64,000 nucleotides of DNA, from positions 3,534,001-3,598,000 of the forward strand of contig NC_063019.1 of assembly GCF_020509005.1 (NCBI RefSeq), given 5' to 3'. Of the stretch, positions 23,283-33,466 are shown one piece after another (the first letter of the stretch is position 1; the number at the start of each line of letters is the position of its first letter). Source of the stretch: Fulvia fulva (taxonomy: Eukaryota; Ascomycota; Dothideomycetes; Mycosphaerellales; Mycosphaerellaceae). The notes under the pieces were generated by a model. That model did not search any database, had not been told where the DNA came from, and was given only the letters and a program-made list of their open reading frames with translations. A program made the position numbers and the translations under genes.

Positions 23283-23722
23283 CCTTTTAATATGAAGAGA
23301 TATAGAGTTGCGCAATGGTCGTTGAGCAGCAGTTCGATAGCCAAGCTTGGCTTGATAACACTGCCTCAGGACCGAAAACTTGGCAACAGTCTTCCACATC
23401 TGCATACCATACATGGACTGAGTTGCAGTGATCAGTAACCAGCCAGTACACATTGCAGTATATGTACGAGATGGAAGCATTGCCCCGGAGAAAGCTCTTA
23501 TACTGCTCCGTCATGAACCTGCTTAGATCGAAGTAAGCCCGTGAAACAGGCAGGGGCGTTCGTTCGTTCACACGGCACTCATTCGTACACTCGGTCTATG
23601 GACGACTTCAGAGATGCACAAGATTGTCAAAGACGCCAGACATATAGAGCTGTCGCACTGCCGACCATGAAGAGCGATACCTCACGATCAAAATCTCGCC
23701 TTGCTCCGGTAGTCCCCCAATC
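23283..23722. other. repeat/gene-island edge; left part of a tandem duplication
   Basis: Normal-composition DNA with no recognised gene. From about 23526 it is the left copy of a segment repeated from about 24009 (GATCGAAGT-A/G-AGCCCGTGAAA followed by CAGGCAGGGG or GAGGCAGGGG), which includes the promoter region of the duplicated small secreted protein. Confidence 0.55.
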
Positions 23723-23860
23723 ATGCACTTCACCCCATTCCTCGCCACAGCACTGTTCAGCATCACTGTCATAGCCGGTCCACTTGCAGCAGAGCTCTCC
23801 GAAGTCAGTGAAGAGGATGGGCTCTTGGGCTTCAGTGAGTTCAACAAGCAGAGGAGGTAA
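23723..23860 (+). CDS. small secreted protein paralog (truncated, 45 aa)
   Basis: ATG 23723 to TAA 23860. The signal peptide MHFTPFLATALFSITVIAG is a close relative of the downstream gene's MHLTTLLATALFSLTVIAS, and the next residues match too (AAELSEVS). After SE the copy reads straight through what is an intron downstream (the GTCAGT donor is conserved) and ends NKQRR. The cysteine-rich second exon is absent, so this is either a degenerate tandem copy or a very short secreted peptide. Confidence 0.5.
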   Translation: MHFTPFLATALFSITVIAGPLAAELSEVSEEDGLLGFSEFNKQRR

Positions 23861-24211
23861 GATGAGATAACAAGCGGAGCAACGACTCCGTTGGCAAACA
23901 GACGACAGACAAGGCCTCACAGTCCGGTCCTACTATTGACAATCCTCAACGGTCTCTTACACGTGTATATTCTGGGATTGTACCACGCACGCGTACGCTT
24001 CCGGTCTGGATCGAAGTGAGCCCGTGAAAGAGGCAGGGGGCATGGCTTCGGACTACACATGGTCACCTGGGAAGATGTCAAAGTATTCACGCCAAAACCT
24101 CGACGATGCCGATAACTTCCCAAGAAGATCCAGATATACAACACCCTCCACCCACCTGCTCCATAAAATCAAGCCCTCTCCACCAATCCCTCCCCCGGAT
24201 CTCCACTAACA

Positions 24212-24495
24212 ATGCACCTCACCACCCTCCTCGCCACGGCGCTCTTCAGCCTTACCGTCATCGCCAGTCCCAGTCCCGTGGCAGCAGAGCTTTCAGAAGT
24301 CAGTCTGGAGGGTTTCGATGTCTTGTATCATCATAACTGACCCTCATACAGCAAGAACCACCGGACTATGCGAGTCTGGCTTGTTGCGCGTGCGGCCTTG
24401 CCTGGAATGTGAATGGATCCTGTCCGGCGGGTTATAAACTTGCGGGGTGCCCGTGTGTAGCGGCTGAGACGCCTGATTTGTGCGTCGGAGGCTAG
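24212..24495 (+). CDS. small secreted cysteine-rich protein (76 aa, 1 intron)
   Basis: Exons 24212-24298 and 24352-24495, phase 0. The 53-nt intron begins GTCAGT, has ATAACTGAC as a branch site and ends TACAG. Residues 1-19 are a signal peptide (MHLTTLLATALFSLTVIAS). The mature part carries seven cysteines in about 35 residues (ACCAC, GSC, GCPC, DLC), the size and composition of fungal secreted cysteine-rich proteins, including candidate effectors and defence peptides. I cannot place it in a named family. A truncated paralog lies 489 bp upstream. A TATA-like CCATAAAATC lies near 24160, about 50 bp before the ATG. It is the second unit in from the repeat block, a common setting for lineage-specific secreted proteins. 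Confidence 0.72.
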
Positions 24496-24874
24496 GTTGT
24501 AAGGGTATCGGAGAGATGGATTGATGTCGGGATGATGCGGAGGTTGTGAGTAAAGGGTGAAGGTGCAGCAGCATGTCGGATGCAGGTTGTATGCTTGTGT
24601 GGGGATGAGGATGAGGAAGAGGAAGAGGAAGAGAAGGGGGCTTGGTATGGTCGTCCTTGTGACCTTTCTTCAAGACCTTCTAGAGCTACGATTCTGCGCC
24701 GACACTATGCATGAGACCTGATCAACGAGCTTCTACCAACAACGCCTCTATACAGCTGATTCACTCACCCCAGTCGATTCCCCTCACCCTACTGCTCCCC
24801 ATACGGATCCTCACCGCGATACGCATGCTCCCCTCCCTCATTCGCACTCCTATTCATCCGCCCAGCACTCGTCC
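24496..24874. other. intergenic, no gene seen
   Basis: Convergent 3' space between the secreted protein and the DUF4188 gene. It contains a purine-rich GAGGAAGAGGAAGAGG run near 24610-24640. The open frames here are not supported by codon pattern or similarity. Confidence 0.5.
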
Positions 24875-25688
24875 TCAACAACCCTTACTCGCATCTACTA
24901 TAGGACTCGCCCACTTCTCGCTCCCACTCTCCTGATCAAAGACCTTGAACGTCGTCGAATTGATCCCAGCAGGATGCGAGTTGACATAAATATTCTCCCA
25001 ATGTCCCTGTGGCGCGTGATACACCTCATGCCAGATGCTCAAATGCTTGTGCTCGGAGATAGTCCTATTCCACCAATCCCACGCATCACGATGATACTGG
25101 CTATGCGCAAACGCATGCAGACCCTCGGTCGTGCGGAAGTAGCAGACCGCCATAAATTCGGGTTTCGTTTCGCGATCGGAACTATTGAGCCACGAGGTCA
25201 TGCCCAAGAAGCCGAATTCTTCAGAGTGTTTGTCGAGGTCGATGGCCATGTTGGAGAAGTAGTCGCCGAGTTTATTTGAACCCTGGGGCGAGGAGACCCA
25301 TGGGGTGGTTACAGCGTGTGCCGATGAGGAGGACTACGACGTCGCTGTTGGAGGGCTTGTTGCCGTAGTGGCCTTCTGAGTCGGGGAACTGGGCGCTGAA
25401 TTTCGTGGGAATGATGTTGTCCATGTAGGGGTTGTGTTTCCAGCCGACGGTCATGGCATAGGTGTCGAATGCGCGGTATAGCATGAGGAGGATGGCTGGG
25501 TAGAGCGCTATGCGACCGACTACGAGGATCAGTAGCCCTTGAGCTATTGCGCCGAGACAGAGCCATGTTGAGGTTGAAAGTCGGTTGCGGATGAAGTGCG
25601 CCTGTTGGCCTGGACCGAAGAAGTGATTTCTGGGTTGCTTATCCTGGGATGGAAGCAGCCCTATGAAGTCTTTACCAGATCTTGACAT
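24875..25688 (-). pseudogene. DUF4188 (monooxygenase-like) gene with one frameshift
   Basis: ATG at 25688. Residues 1-138 run in one frame and end at TAA in CAAATAAACT (about 25271-25275). One base further the family sequence resumes (KLGDYFSNMAIDLDKH...) to the stop at 24875. Joined, it would be about 270 residues, the normal length of DUF4188/PF13826 proteins. Visible family blocks are VVVLLIGTRCNHP, LGDYFSNM, GFLGMTSWL, FMAVCYFRTTEGLHAFAH, WDWWNRT and LSIWHEVYHAPQGHWENIYVN. A hydrophobic segment (about 45-70: LCLGAIAQGLLILVVGRIAL) precedes the fold. The family has a dimeric ferredoxin-like fold; its function here is unknown. A single extra base could be a sequencing error. Confidence 0.75.
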
Positions 25689-26249
25689 GTTTGATGTGAG
25701 CGAATGATGCTCTGTGCAGAAGCTGGGTTATTTGTGTAATTGCTTGCTGTCTTATGTTGTGTTGATGGGATGAAGAAAAGTCTGTTGCGGTGATTTACTT
25801 GCACCTTATACATGACCTGCTGCATGCCCTATTTCATATGTCACGATTCCATACTTACGGACGAGATGCAATGTTCTTCCGCGTGAGGTAGAGGAAGGCG
25901 GTGCTCAGCCAGTCTGCAGCGATTCCACATTCGGCCTGCAGTGCGAAGCGATCCTGCGGGCGGTTCGGCCGTAAATATGTCATGCCAAGCCAAGCAGCAT
26001 ATCTGTCAGACTGCGAGTATAGAGCGTTGTCGGGGATCAGAAGCATAATTTGATGTCCTATTTTGGACGGTCGGAGCATAAATGCGAGCGACGCGCAAAG
26101 GTGACGGCCTTGTAGCCAGAAGTGTGGTCGCACAAGCAGAAATCCGTGAAGGAATTCGCGACCAGGTCTCTGCAACCGCGGGGACTTCGTCATCCATAAG
26201 TCTCGAGCAGCCTTTTATGGCTTTTGCCTCTGGGCTATGACATAGCTGA
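25689..26249. other. intergenic, one doubtful open frame
   Basis: It contains a 112-codon minus-strand frame (25855-26193, ATG start) with no recognised domain, which overlaps competing frames on the same strand. I do not call it a gene. The rest should hold the promoter of the DUF4188 gene and the 3' end of the F-box gene. Confidence 0.4.
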
Positions 26250-27077
26250 TCAATCGATGACTATGGGCACTCTCTTCACGTTGTCTCGGTCGATCTTCTT
26301 GCGCCTGAGCTCAGTACGTCGTGCTTCGCGCTACTTCAAGTCAGCTAACGTGCAATATGCCGAGTAGCATAGCTCACGACGTACCTTTGCCAAATGCGCC
26401 TCGAGATCACCATGGTGCAGCCTGGCCAGCTTCTCAACGTCCTTCTTCAAGAACATCACCGTTGTACCGCCTTGTTGAATGTAGGCACCATAGTGAATCC
26501 TCGGCAAACCATTGGGAAACTGTGCCTCGAGCTTGACAGCCAGAGCTGAGCCATGAGGTCGCTGAGGCAGAAGATGTTCATCTTTGAGGTCGAATTTCTC
26601 CCTGGCATCAGTCTTGGTGATCTTGTCTGGCCACTGGACTTTGTCGCAGGCTGCGCAGCTTCGCAGCCCGTTGATGAGGATAGCAGATCGCGAGGAGTTC
26701 CTTCCACAGAAGATACAATGCCTCTCTGCCCAAGATAGCAGTCCTGTCCGGCCTCGGAGCATGTTGAAGGTGTGATCTTTCTTCTTTCTGGGGAGGGCTG
26801 TGAAGCGCGTTATGTCTTTGTGCTGGACGAGAAAGTGAATCGCCCAGTCATTGGTCTCTGACCGCAGTGTTCTGCAAGTGGCCGCCACGAAATCTAGAGG
26901 GTGAGCATGCTCTGTATTGGCGTAGCCTCGAGGTGTGTCGTGCGCCTCAGTCCTGCCGCCAAGCACTTTGTTCGGGTAGTGTCTGACGAAGAGGCAATTG
27001 AAGATGATATGTAGCAGCTCAGACGGCAGCTTAGTGATGCGCTCGCTGCCTTTCTCGCGGTTGCTGGTGCTGGCCAT
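26250..27077 (-). CDS. F-box protein with XPA-like C4 zinc region (257 aa)
   Basis: Exon 1 is 27077-26385. A 54-nt intron (GTACGT donor, TAGCTGAC branch, TAG end) leads to exon 2, 26330-26250. The splice replaces a short unspliced tail with REARRTELRRKKIDRDNVKRV. Residues 13-60 are an F-box-like segment (ITKLPSELLHIIFNCLF). Residues about 128-150 hold a four-Cys motif (CIFCG ... CAACD). Residues about 158-172 (ITKTDAREKFDLKDEHL) resemble the XPA nucleotide-excision-repair domain motif that accompanies the C4 finger. Inference: a substrate adaptor for an SCF ubiquitin ligase with a zinc-dependent recognition module. The basic C-terminal helix also resembles XPA-type architecture. Its promoter is shared with the divergent regulator at 27399. 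Confidence 0.75.
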
Positions 27078-27398
27078 GATGTGAGTTTGTCAATTGCCGT
27101 GGTGACAGCGTAGTAGATCGAACATCAGCGCTGATGAGAGTCGGTCAGGAGCTCCGCGTCACCAAATCTGCGTGGTATCAAGGCAGTCACGTATGTGTGT
27201 CTCGATGTTATTGATGTGAGATGGATGTTGATGGCAGGAACTTCTCACAAGCAGCAAATGCCAGCGACGGCGTTTCTTCGGCAGTCGGCTAAAGCGGACC
27301 ACAACTCCGGCTAAAGAGCAGCTGCCTTCATCGCAGTCAATGATCAGGTCTATAGCGCATCCGATGTTACTTGCTGGATCTTGTCTCAACTGCTCGTC
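27078..27398. promoter_or_regulatory. divergent promoter region, F-box gene / Zn2Cys6 gene
   Basis: 321 bp between two divergent starts. No clear TATA box or operator is seen. The 99-codon minus-strand frame here is not supported. Confidence 0.45.
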
Positions 27399-29494
27399 AT
27401 GGCTGACACAACAGCAGAATCCAAGATCGTGAAGAGCCGCTGTAAGGCACGGCATCATCCTTGTCCCTGTTGGCTCTGCTGATGCTCAGGAGATAGCCGG
27501 ATGCGTTGCCTGCAAGAAGAAGCGAATGAAGTGCGATGAGGCTCTACCAAGCTGCAAGAACTGTATACGTCGCAAGATAGAATGTCCCGGCTATGTGAAG
27601 CCGCTCAAATGGTCGGGCAAGCACGAGAAGATCAGGGCCAAACCCACCTCTGAGACTGTCCAAGCGCCCGAGGTGACAGCAGCATCGTCTCAAGACCACG
27701 GCGTAGTCGACAGCGCCGTCGGACTGCTATCGGCTGTACTGGACAATGCTCGCGAAGATGGTTCTTCTGTTCATGGCCTTGCTCGAGTCGACAGTGCTGG
27801 CACGAACGAGCCGAACGTGTACGAGCCTCAGGATGACATTTTGAAATTCGAGGTCAACTCCGGTTACAACCACCTGCCGTCCTTTCCATTCGAACGCCTC
27901 GATGGACCCACGGCCGCCTGGATGCTCGAAGATGAACAGGATCCAAGTGTAGTGCCCGGACTGGACGACATCATCGAAGACATGACAGCGGAAGATATGT
28001 TCGTCCCGGAAGCCAACCTACCACTAACAACGTGGTCCACTTCATTTGCGGATGACAACGACGAACCTGCGGAACAACTCATTTCACGCTATTTCCAGGC
28101 CGCCTGTCGGATAATGAGCTGTTTTGATTCACCCAGCAATCCGTACAGAACCGATATTCCACAGGCCTCGACGATGTTTCCGCATCTCTATCACTGTATG
28201 ATGAGCATGACTGCTGCACACATGGCGAACTTCTCCGGTGAGATGGCAATGGCGAATCTGAACCACCAGACCAAAGCGGTCAACACTCTTCAGGAAGAGA
28301 TGGCAAAGCTCGCTGTTCATGACTCGCCTATTACTGGCACATCAGCAGCCAGATACCGAATTCTACTCGGAACTATCATGCTTGGAATGACTTCGGTATG
28401 ATCTCACCATTTGTCCTGCTACTAACCCGACGTACTAATATGCACAGGCTTGGCATGACCCGTCAGCGTATACACTGTCTCATCTTCAAGGAGCACGGCA
28501 CTTATTCAAAACGTGGTCTGCGGAGCTCGGGCTGGTGAATGAACATGGGCATGCCGTAATACTTGATCGCGAGCAGTCCTTCATCGTTGGCTCTATGGCA
28601 TATTGGGAAGCGCTCGCTTCCTTCTTGACGGATCAGCCGCTGGACGTATTGGACTATCTGGAACCTTGCTGCTCCACACCAATGGAGCAGAATATCTATC
28701 CTAATAGCTGGACTGGAGTGTCATCACCGATCTTCATTCGACTTGCGCAAGTCGGAATCCTCATGCGGCAGAAGCGAGTACTGCAAAAGGTAGCTTTCAT
28801 CAAGCGAGGCCATGCAGCTGAGGACCCTAGCATTCTTGAAGACGCAAGAACACTACACACCAAGATCATGGACTGCCATCTGCCGCCTAAAGAAGCAATG
28901 GAAGAGACAGGCGACCCCAACACGCCGCTTTCTCACCTGTGTGACGTCGCCAAGGTATACCGCTTCATCGCACTGTTGGAGCTGTATCAGGCCTTTCCCG
29001 CGCTGCTCATCGAACTGGGAACTGGAAGTACTTCACAGCGGCGCGCATCATTCGGCTGGGGACGAGAAGGACTCGTATTTGACCTGGCAACCAGCGCGCT
29101 GAATATATTGTCAGAACTACCCAAGACTTCGAACGTCTTCACTGTCCTGGCAATCGCCTACATCTCAGCAGGCAGTGCCATACAGCCACCACTTGTTGGA
29201 CGCAAGCCAGGCTCCAGCGACGCAAGCGCCGATAATGGACTGACAGCTGAACTCGATAGCGTAAGGCAGAGCAAGGCAGTCGTCCGCTGGTGGAGAGATC
29301 ACGTCCGTGAGCAGATTATCCACATCCACAAACAGTTGGGCTTCGCTTCCATACAACGGGGCGCAAAACTTGTGCAAGAAGTCTGGAATCGATCGGATAT
29401 ACAGTCGGATATGTCGGCGAACGAGCAGATGCCAACGGCAATACATTGGATGGATGTCATGATTGACCAGAGGCTTGAGACGCTCTATGGCTGA
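27399..29494 (+). CDS. Zn2Cys6 transcription factor (662 aa, 2 introns)
   Basis: Exons 27399-27441, 27497-28395 and 28448-29494; introns of 55 and 52 nt with consensus ends. The first splice (…KIVKSR|S GCVAC) is needed to complete the DNA-binding domain. The six cysteines are spaced C-x2-C-x6-C-x6-C-x2-C-x6-C (GCVACKKKRMKCDEALPSC, then KNCIRRKIEC), residues about 16-42. A central acidic Ser-rich linker follows. From about residue 215 (ISRYFQAACRIMSCF ... SMTAAHMANFSGEMA) to the end is a fungal-specific transcription-factor domain of the Fungal_trans_2 type. It would bind CGG-type sites as a dimer. It converges on an FAD monooxygenase (30023-31407), a common pairing of regulator and target, though that link is inference only. 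Confidence 0.88.
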
Positions 29495-29611
29495 GTAGCT
29501 TGAAGTTGGCGGGACCGATCTGATGGGATCGAGTTTGCTGCGATCAGACTTTCTCCCAGAGCTTTCGATACTGCCCCAAAAGCTCCATTTCCCACTCACG
29601 ATTGATCATAG

Positions 29612-29998
29612 GAGCGCCATACCAATACGATCGAGTTGTACGAGCCTGCTGAACTCGTGTCGTCGATGATCTTCTTCTGCTACGAACTGGACTACGACGG
29701 TCCTAGCGACGACAGCGGCATTTCGCCGGTGCTGTACCACGTTCGCATGTTCGCACTCGCCGAAAAGTACAAAGCCTACGGTCTCGGACTGCTAGCTGTG
29801 GACAAGTTCCGCAAAGCGGCGAGCATGGAGTCAACCGTCGAGAAAGATCTCGTGGGGGCTATCAGGGAGGCATATGAGACACGGGATGAGGAAGGTCTGC
29901 TCGGAAGGGTGATTTTGGATCTTGTCGGGCAGCAGTGGGTGGATGAGCGTGTCTTCGGAGAAGCTATAGAGGTGGAAGAAGTTGAAGGGTTCTGAGCT
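29612..29998 (+). pseudogene. BTB/POZ domain fragment (C-terminal half)
   Basis: The frame opens after a TAG at about 29610-29612 and runs TIELYEPAELVSSMIFFCYELDYDG ... YHVRMFALAEKYKAYGLGLLAVDKFRKAA to a stop at 29998. This matches the second half of fungal BTB proteins (x-IEL-x-x-DDP-x-AVE-x-ML-x-YLY-x-LDY, then a VYALADKY helix). The first half, with D-x-x-V and F-x-x-H-K-x-x-L motifs, is not found between the regulator's stop (29494) and here, so the gene is 5'-truncated. It could be an unannotated exon only if its partner lay in the 117-bp gap, which I do not see. Confidence 0.6.
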
Positions 29999-30022
29999 GG
30001 GTGGCTTGGCGCATTGCAGCGA

Positions 30023-31407
30023 CTATGCCTTGTGGCCATTACCATAGAGCTCGAAACCCTGCACACTATCCGTCCTACGCCCATACCTCTCGCCCAAAAC
30101 TCTCCTCGCCTCCTCAATACAATCAAACTTGAACAGGAAATGATTCGCCCCAGGCCTAGTGAGAACCGGGAAATCCTCCTCGGCCACAAAAGTCCTCAGC
30201 ACCTTCTGCACCTCATCACTTAATCGATAGTACAAATTCCCCGACATCGAAAGCAGTTGCACAGCACTCGCTCGTGGTCTGCGAAGTTCCTCGTAGAGCT
30301 TGAGGCGTTCTGGTACTTCGGTGGGATCGTCGACGCCTTCCAGAAGGGTTCCCAGGACTCCAGCATCCTCGATCGATTGTGCAGCGCCGTTGCCGAGGGT
30401 AGGTTGCATTGGGTGGGCTGCATCGCCAAGCAATGTCATCTTGTCCTTAGTCCAGGCGGGAAGAGGCATGCGGTCGGCTACTTTCCAGAGGTACATGTCT
30501 TTTTCATCAGCCCTGCGGACAACTTCGTGGAGGCCGTTGTTGAAGCCTTTCAGGCGTTCCAAGGCGATTTCCTTCTTCGTTTGCGTTCGCCATTTCTCCT
30601 CATCGGCGGGGAGGTCGGTACTGACTTCATACAGGCCGAAGTTCTGCAACGTGTTTCTGCAGCAGTGTTAACAAGATGGACTTGCGCGGGCTTGTGTCAT
30701 GCTTACTCTCGGCACGGGTACCTCAACAAGCCCCTTGATGGGTCCGCACCTCTGTAGAATGTGGGCATCTTCTCGGCTTCTGGCATAAGTTGCAGTTCAG
30801 GAATCTCCTTGAATTTGTCCGTGGGCAACACAAAGCGGATGTTGCTGAGTCTCGTCAGCTTTGCCGGTTGCTCGTAACCGAGGATGGCGATATGCGCCTT
30901 CGATTTTACGCCGTCAGCTGCAACGATGACATCGGCCTTGAGCACCGCACCATCTTGAAGTGTGACCGACCCAGCTTGCGGATTGTAGTTGACCACTGTA
31001 CATCCTCCCTTGATCACGGCCGGCGGACCAGTGCCCTCAGGTCTGATTGCGTGATCTCTGAGCGCCTCATGAAGGTCCACCCGATGGGCAGCACAAGATG
31101 GGGCGCCGTAGTCAGTACTCAATACCTTGCCTTCTGCTGCGCCGACATCCGCAACCAACTCCATTGGGTCGAGATCTGCTCGAGCATAGTTCAAGCCCAC
31201 CCACGGAGACAGTCTAATTTGCTTGAAGTCGATCTCCAGACTCCGGAGTACGCGTGTAGCATTAGGGAAGACCCCGACGGCGAATCCAACCTCGCTCTTG
31301 CTATCGTACTTTTCCAGCACCGTCACTCGGTGTCCTGCGCGACGGAGGGCAACTGCAGCTGCGAGACCACCGATCCCAGCTCCAACGATGATGACCTGGA
31401 GGCCCAT
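30023..31407 (-). CDS. FAD-dependent monooxygenase, salicylate-hydroxylase-like (444 aa, 1 intron)
   Basis: Start at the ATG at 31407 (MGLQVIIVGAGIGG); an in-frame upstream extension lacks support. Exons 31407-30707 and 30656-30023, with a 50-nt intron (GTAAGC ... CTGCTGCAG). Class A flavoprotein hydroxylase motifs: GxGxxG at residues 8-13 (VGAGIGGLAAAVALRRAG), an ADVIVAADGVKS DG-type motif near 178, and a GD motif LLGDAAHPMQPTLGNGAAQSIEDA near 310. Inferred reaction: NAD(P)H-dependent hydroxylation of an aromatic ring; the substrate is unknown. It lies tail-to-tail with the BTB fragment and the Zn2Cys6 regulator. A second family member sits at 57068. Confidence 0.88.
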
Positions 31408-31664
31408 GTTGGCAATAAGGTGGTAGTAGTCAACAGATATGGGAAGAAGGAGGTGCTGAGTCAAGACAACCAAGTCGAGGAGTCTAGTCGAAGTGGTTCG
31501 GAAGTTGATGGAAGTACGACGCTCTTGAACTCGAGCTGAGGTACATGTAGAGTTCGCAAGATCAGATCGCAGTCAGCATGTGGTGTCAGGCGAGTCAGAC
31601 TATCCTGGCTCTATGGGTGGAATTAGAGTTCTGCAAGGCCGCAATGGGATAGTGCAGGATGGTG

Positions 31665-31815
31665 TAACATCTGCCAGGGCCATTTCGCATCCTCAGCATC
31701 TCGCAAGCGTGCCGAGAAATCCGCCGCTCCGACAGCAAACATATCCTGGTCGTGAGAGGATTTACCCGCACGCTTGCGAGATGCTGAGGATGCGAAATGG
31801 CCCTGGCAGATGTTA
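31665..31815. repeat. fold-back element with perfect 48-bp arms (MITE-like)
   Basis: 31665-31712 is the exact reverse complement of 31768-31815, with a 55-base loop between them. Both ends are TA followed by ACATCTGCCAGGGCC, so it looks like a TA-flanked Tc1/mariner-type miniature element or a recent inverted duplication. No transposase frame is present. A single RNA across it would form a long perfect hairpin. Confidence 0.75.
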
Positions 31816-32323
31816 AGCTGATCTGCCGAAACCCAAGACAGGTCCCTTCACGTAGTCTCCCGCGATCACTCATCTGCATACTCAGTGAATGTGCATTCCA
31901 AGTTTCACCTATGTGCCGCCTTGATGCAGATGACAAATGCTCGTCAACTCCCGAATGACTTGTCATAGCCTCGCAAGACCGTCCCGGATCTGTGTTTGTA
32001 GTAACTTTGTACCAGGTATCGCAGCTTCGCTCGCACCTCGTATCGCGCCCTTTCAGGAAACCATCGTCATTGCAGCTGACAACAACGACCACCAGAACCT
32101 CCCCATCCGGCACTTCCGTGGCGCGGAATGCCCACCTCTCATGCAATGGGTACACTTGAGCTCGCCCCCGCAGTGATATCCATTCGGGGTGATCTTAGTG
32201 AGTACAAGGTCAACGATTTTGGGCATTATTCGGAGAGAATGAAAGGCTGTCCGTGGAGTCTCACAGCGATGGGATACCAGACATCGTTCTTAGAATGCCC
32301 CAGGTGTATGATGGTCACGACCC
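31816..32323. other. intergenic, no gene seen
   Basis: Between the fold-back element and the 3' end of Tfb4. A 186-codon minus-strand frame (31595-32155) spans the fold-back element and reads one arm in both directions. It is not credible as a gene. Confidence 0.5.
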
Positions 32324-33466
32324 TCAGGATGGAAGTGGCGTGCCAGCTCGACTATCTGGTGTCGCTCCGTCAAGTGGTCGCTTCTTCTTTTTCTTCTTCT
32401 TGGGCACCACCACTGGATTCTGGCCGTAGTTGCTCATGGTAAGATGACTCCCACAAGTGAGGCATGTGCCATCGTGCAAAGGTTCGCAGAATATGCTCAA
32501 GCAAATTGAGCAGACGTAGCCCGTGTCGACGACCTTGCGATGACAGAAGCAGGCTGCTCGAAAGTCGACTCCTTCACCTTCGCCAGGCATAATCAAGTGG
32601 GCTCGTGCAGTCTGATCTGGTAGATAGGCAAACATCAGATACTGCAGAAACCCGGCTCGAGTCTTGTCATCGAGCGCGACATAGACCCCGCCCGTAGCAT
32701 CTGCTGCCTGCTGGAGGAAAACAGTATCGCCGGCGAGTTTCAAGATGTCGATCGGTACGCTCATACGTTGACACGCAAACATGGCGTTCATGATGCTGAT
32801 ATACTGGTCTGCCAAGTCGCCTGACACAGACAAAATCAGGATCCTTGACCTCAATCCATGATGTTTCTTTTTCCTGCCGTCGGCAGTCAAGTCGGTGCCA
32901 CCTGCGACAGAGGACGGGTCAGAGTAATTGAATTGAGCGCTGGAGTTTGCGGTTGGTAGCGAAGCAGATTGCTTTGATATGTATGTAAGGGCCATCGTCA
33001 ACGCCCCGGCTAGCATCGTGCTTGGTGCAGAGAGCGAAGTGGGAGATGTTCTGTTCATCATCTCCCGCAGATTGCTGGTCAAGGCATGCTCTATATGCGC
33101 AAAGGGTCTGTACTTGTTGGCATCGTCTGGTGGCTGGACTGGGCCTCCGCTGCCGATCAAGTCATCATTGCCCGTGTCGACATTGCCAGTGGCGGCTGTT
33201 GGGTGTTGCTTCACTCTCGCTGGGGCGGGATACAAGAACTCAGCGCGCTCCGCGTGGCTGGCGAGCACTGCGACCTTGTTCCCGTGGTTGATGGCGAGAT
33301 GTGCATTGATGAAGACCAGCAGATTCGCGACTGCCTTTGACAATGACAATGATGTCTCGTGTAATGCCCAGGCATGCGGATTGGTGTCAAGGATGATGGT
33401 CAGTAGTGATGGCGGCTCTGTTTCGTCGTGTTTGTCGCTTCGCTCTGTGGCGTCGACGGCGTTCAT
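32324..33466 (-). CDS. TFB4: TFIIH core subunit Tfb4 (p34), 380 aa
   Basis: Intronless, ATG at 33466. The N-terminal von Willebrand A-like fold starts LLTIILDTNPHAWAL (residues about 21-35) and continues VFINAHLAINHGNKVAVLA. The second half has ILILSVSGDLADQYISIMN, FACQRMSVPIDILKLAGDTVFLQQAADATGGVY and LQYLMFAYLPD. The C-terminal zinc finger (about 305-350) has CFCHRK, CSICLSIFC and CLTCGSHL. A Lys-rich tail follows. This subunit pairs with the p44 homologue in TFIIH, acting in transcription initiation and nucleotide excision repair in the nucleus. Low-complexity insertions (about 85-125 and 165-200) lengthen it relative to the human protein. Confidence 0.93.
   Translation of the reverse strand: MNAVDATERSDKHDETEPPSLLTIILDTNPHAWALHETSLSLSKAVANLLVFINAHLAINHGNKVAVLASHAERAEFLYPAPARVKQHPTAATGNVDTGNDDLIGSGGPVQPPDDANKYRPFAHIEHALTSNLREMMNRTSPTSLSAPSTMLAGALTMALTYISKQSASLPTANSSAQFNYSDPSSVAGGTDLTADGRKKKHHGLRSRILILSVSGDLADQYISIMNAMFACQRMSVPIDILKLAGDTVFLQQAADATGGVYVALDDKTRAGFLQYLMFAYLPDQTARAHLIMPGEGEGVDFRAACFCHRKVVDTGYVCSICLSIFCEPLHDGTCLTCGSHLTMSNYGQNPVVVPKKKKKKKRPLDGATPDSRAGTPLPS

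Noticed and set aside
25855..26193. 112-codon frame upstream of the DUF4188 gene as a hypothetical protein.
   Set aside because: No recognised features, and another frame on the same strand overlaps its start. Not enough support.
31595..32155. 186-codon minus-strand frame next to the FAD monooxygenase.
   Set aside because: It contains the fold-back arms read in both directions and has no domain or sensible composition.
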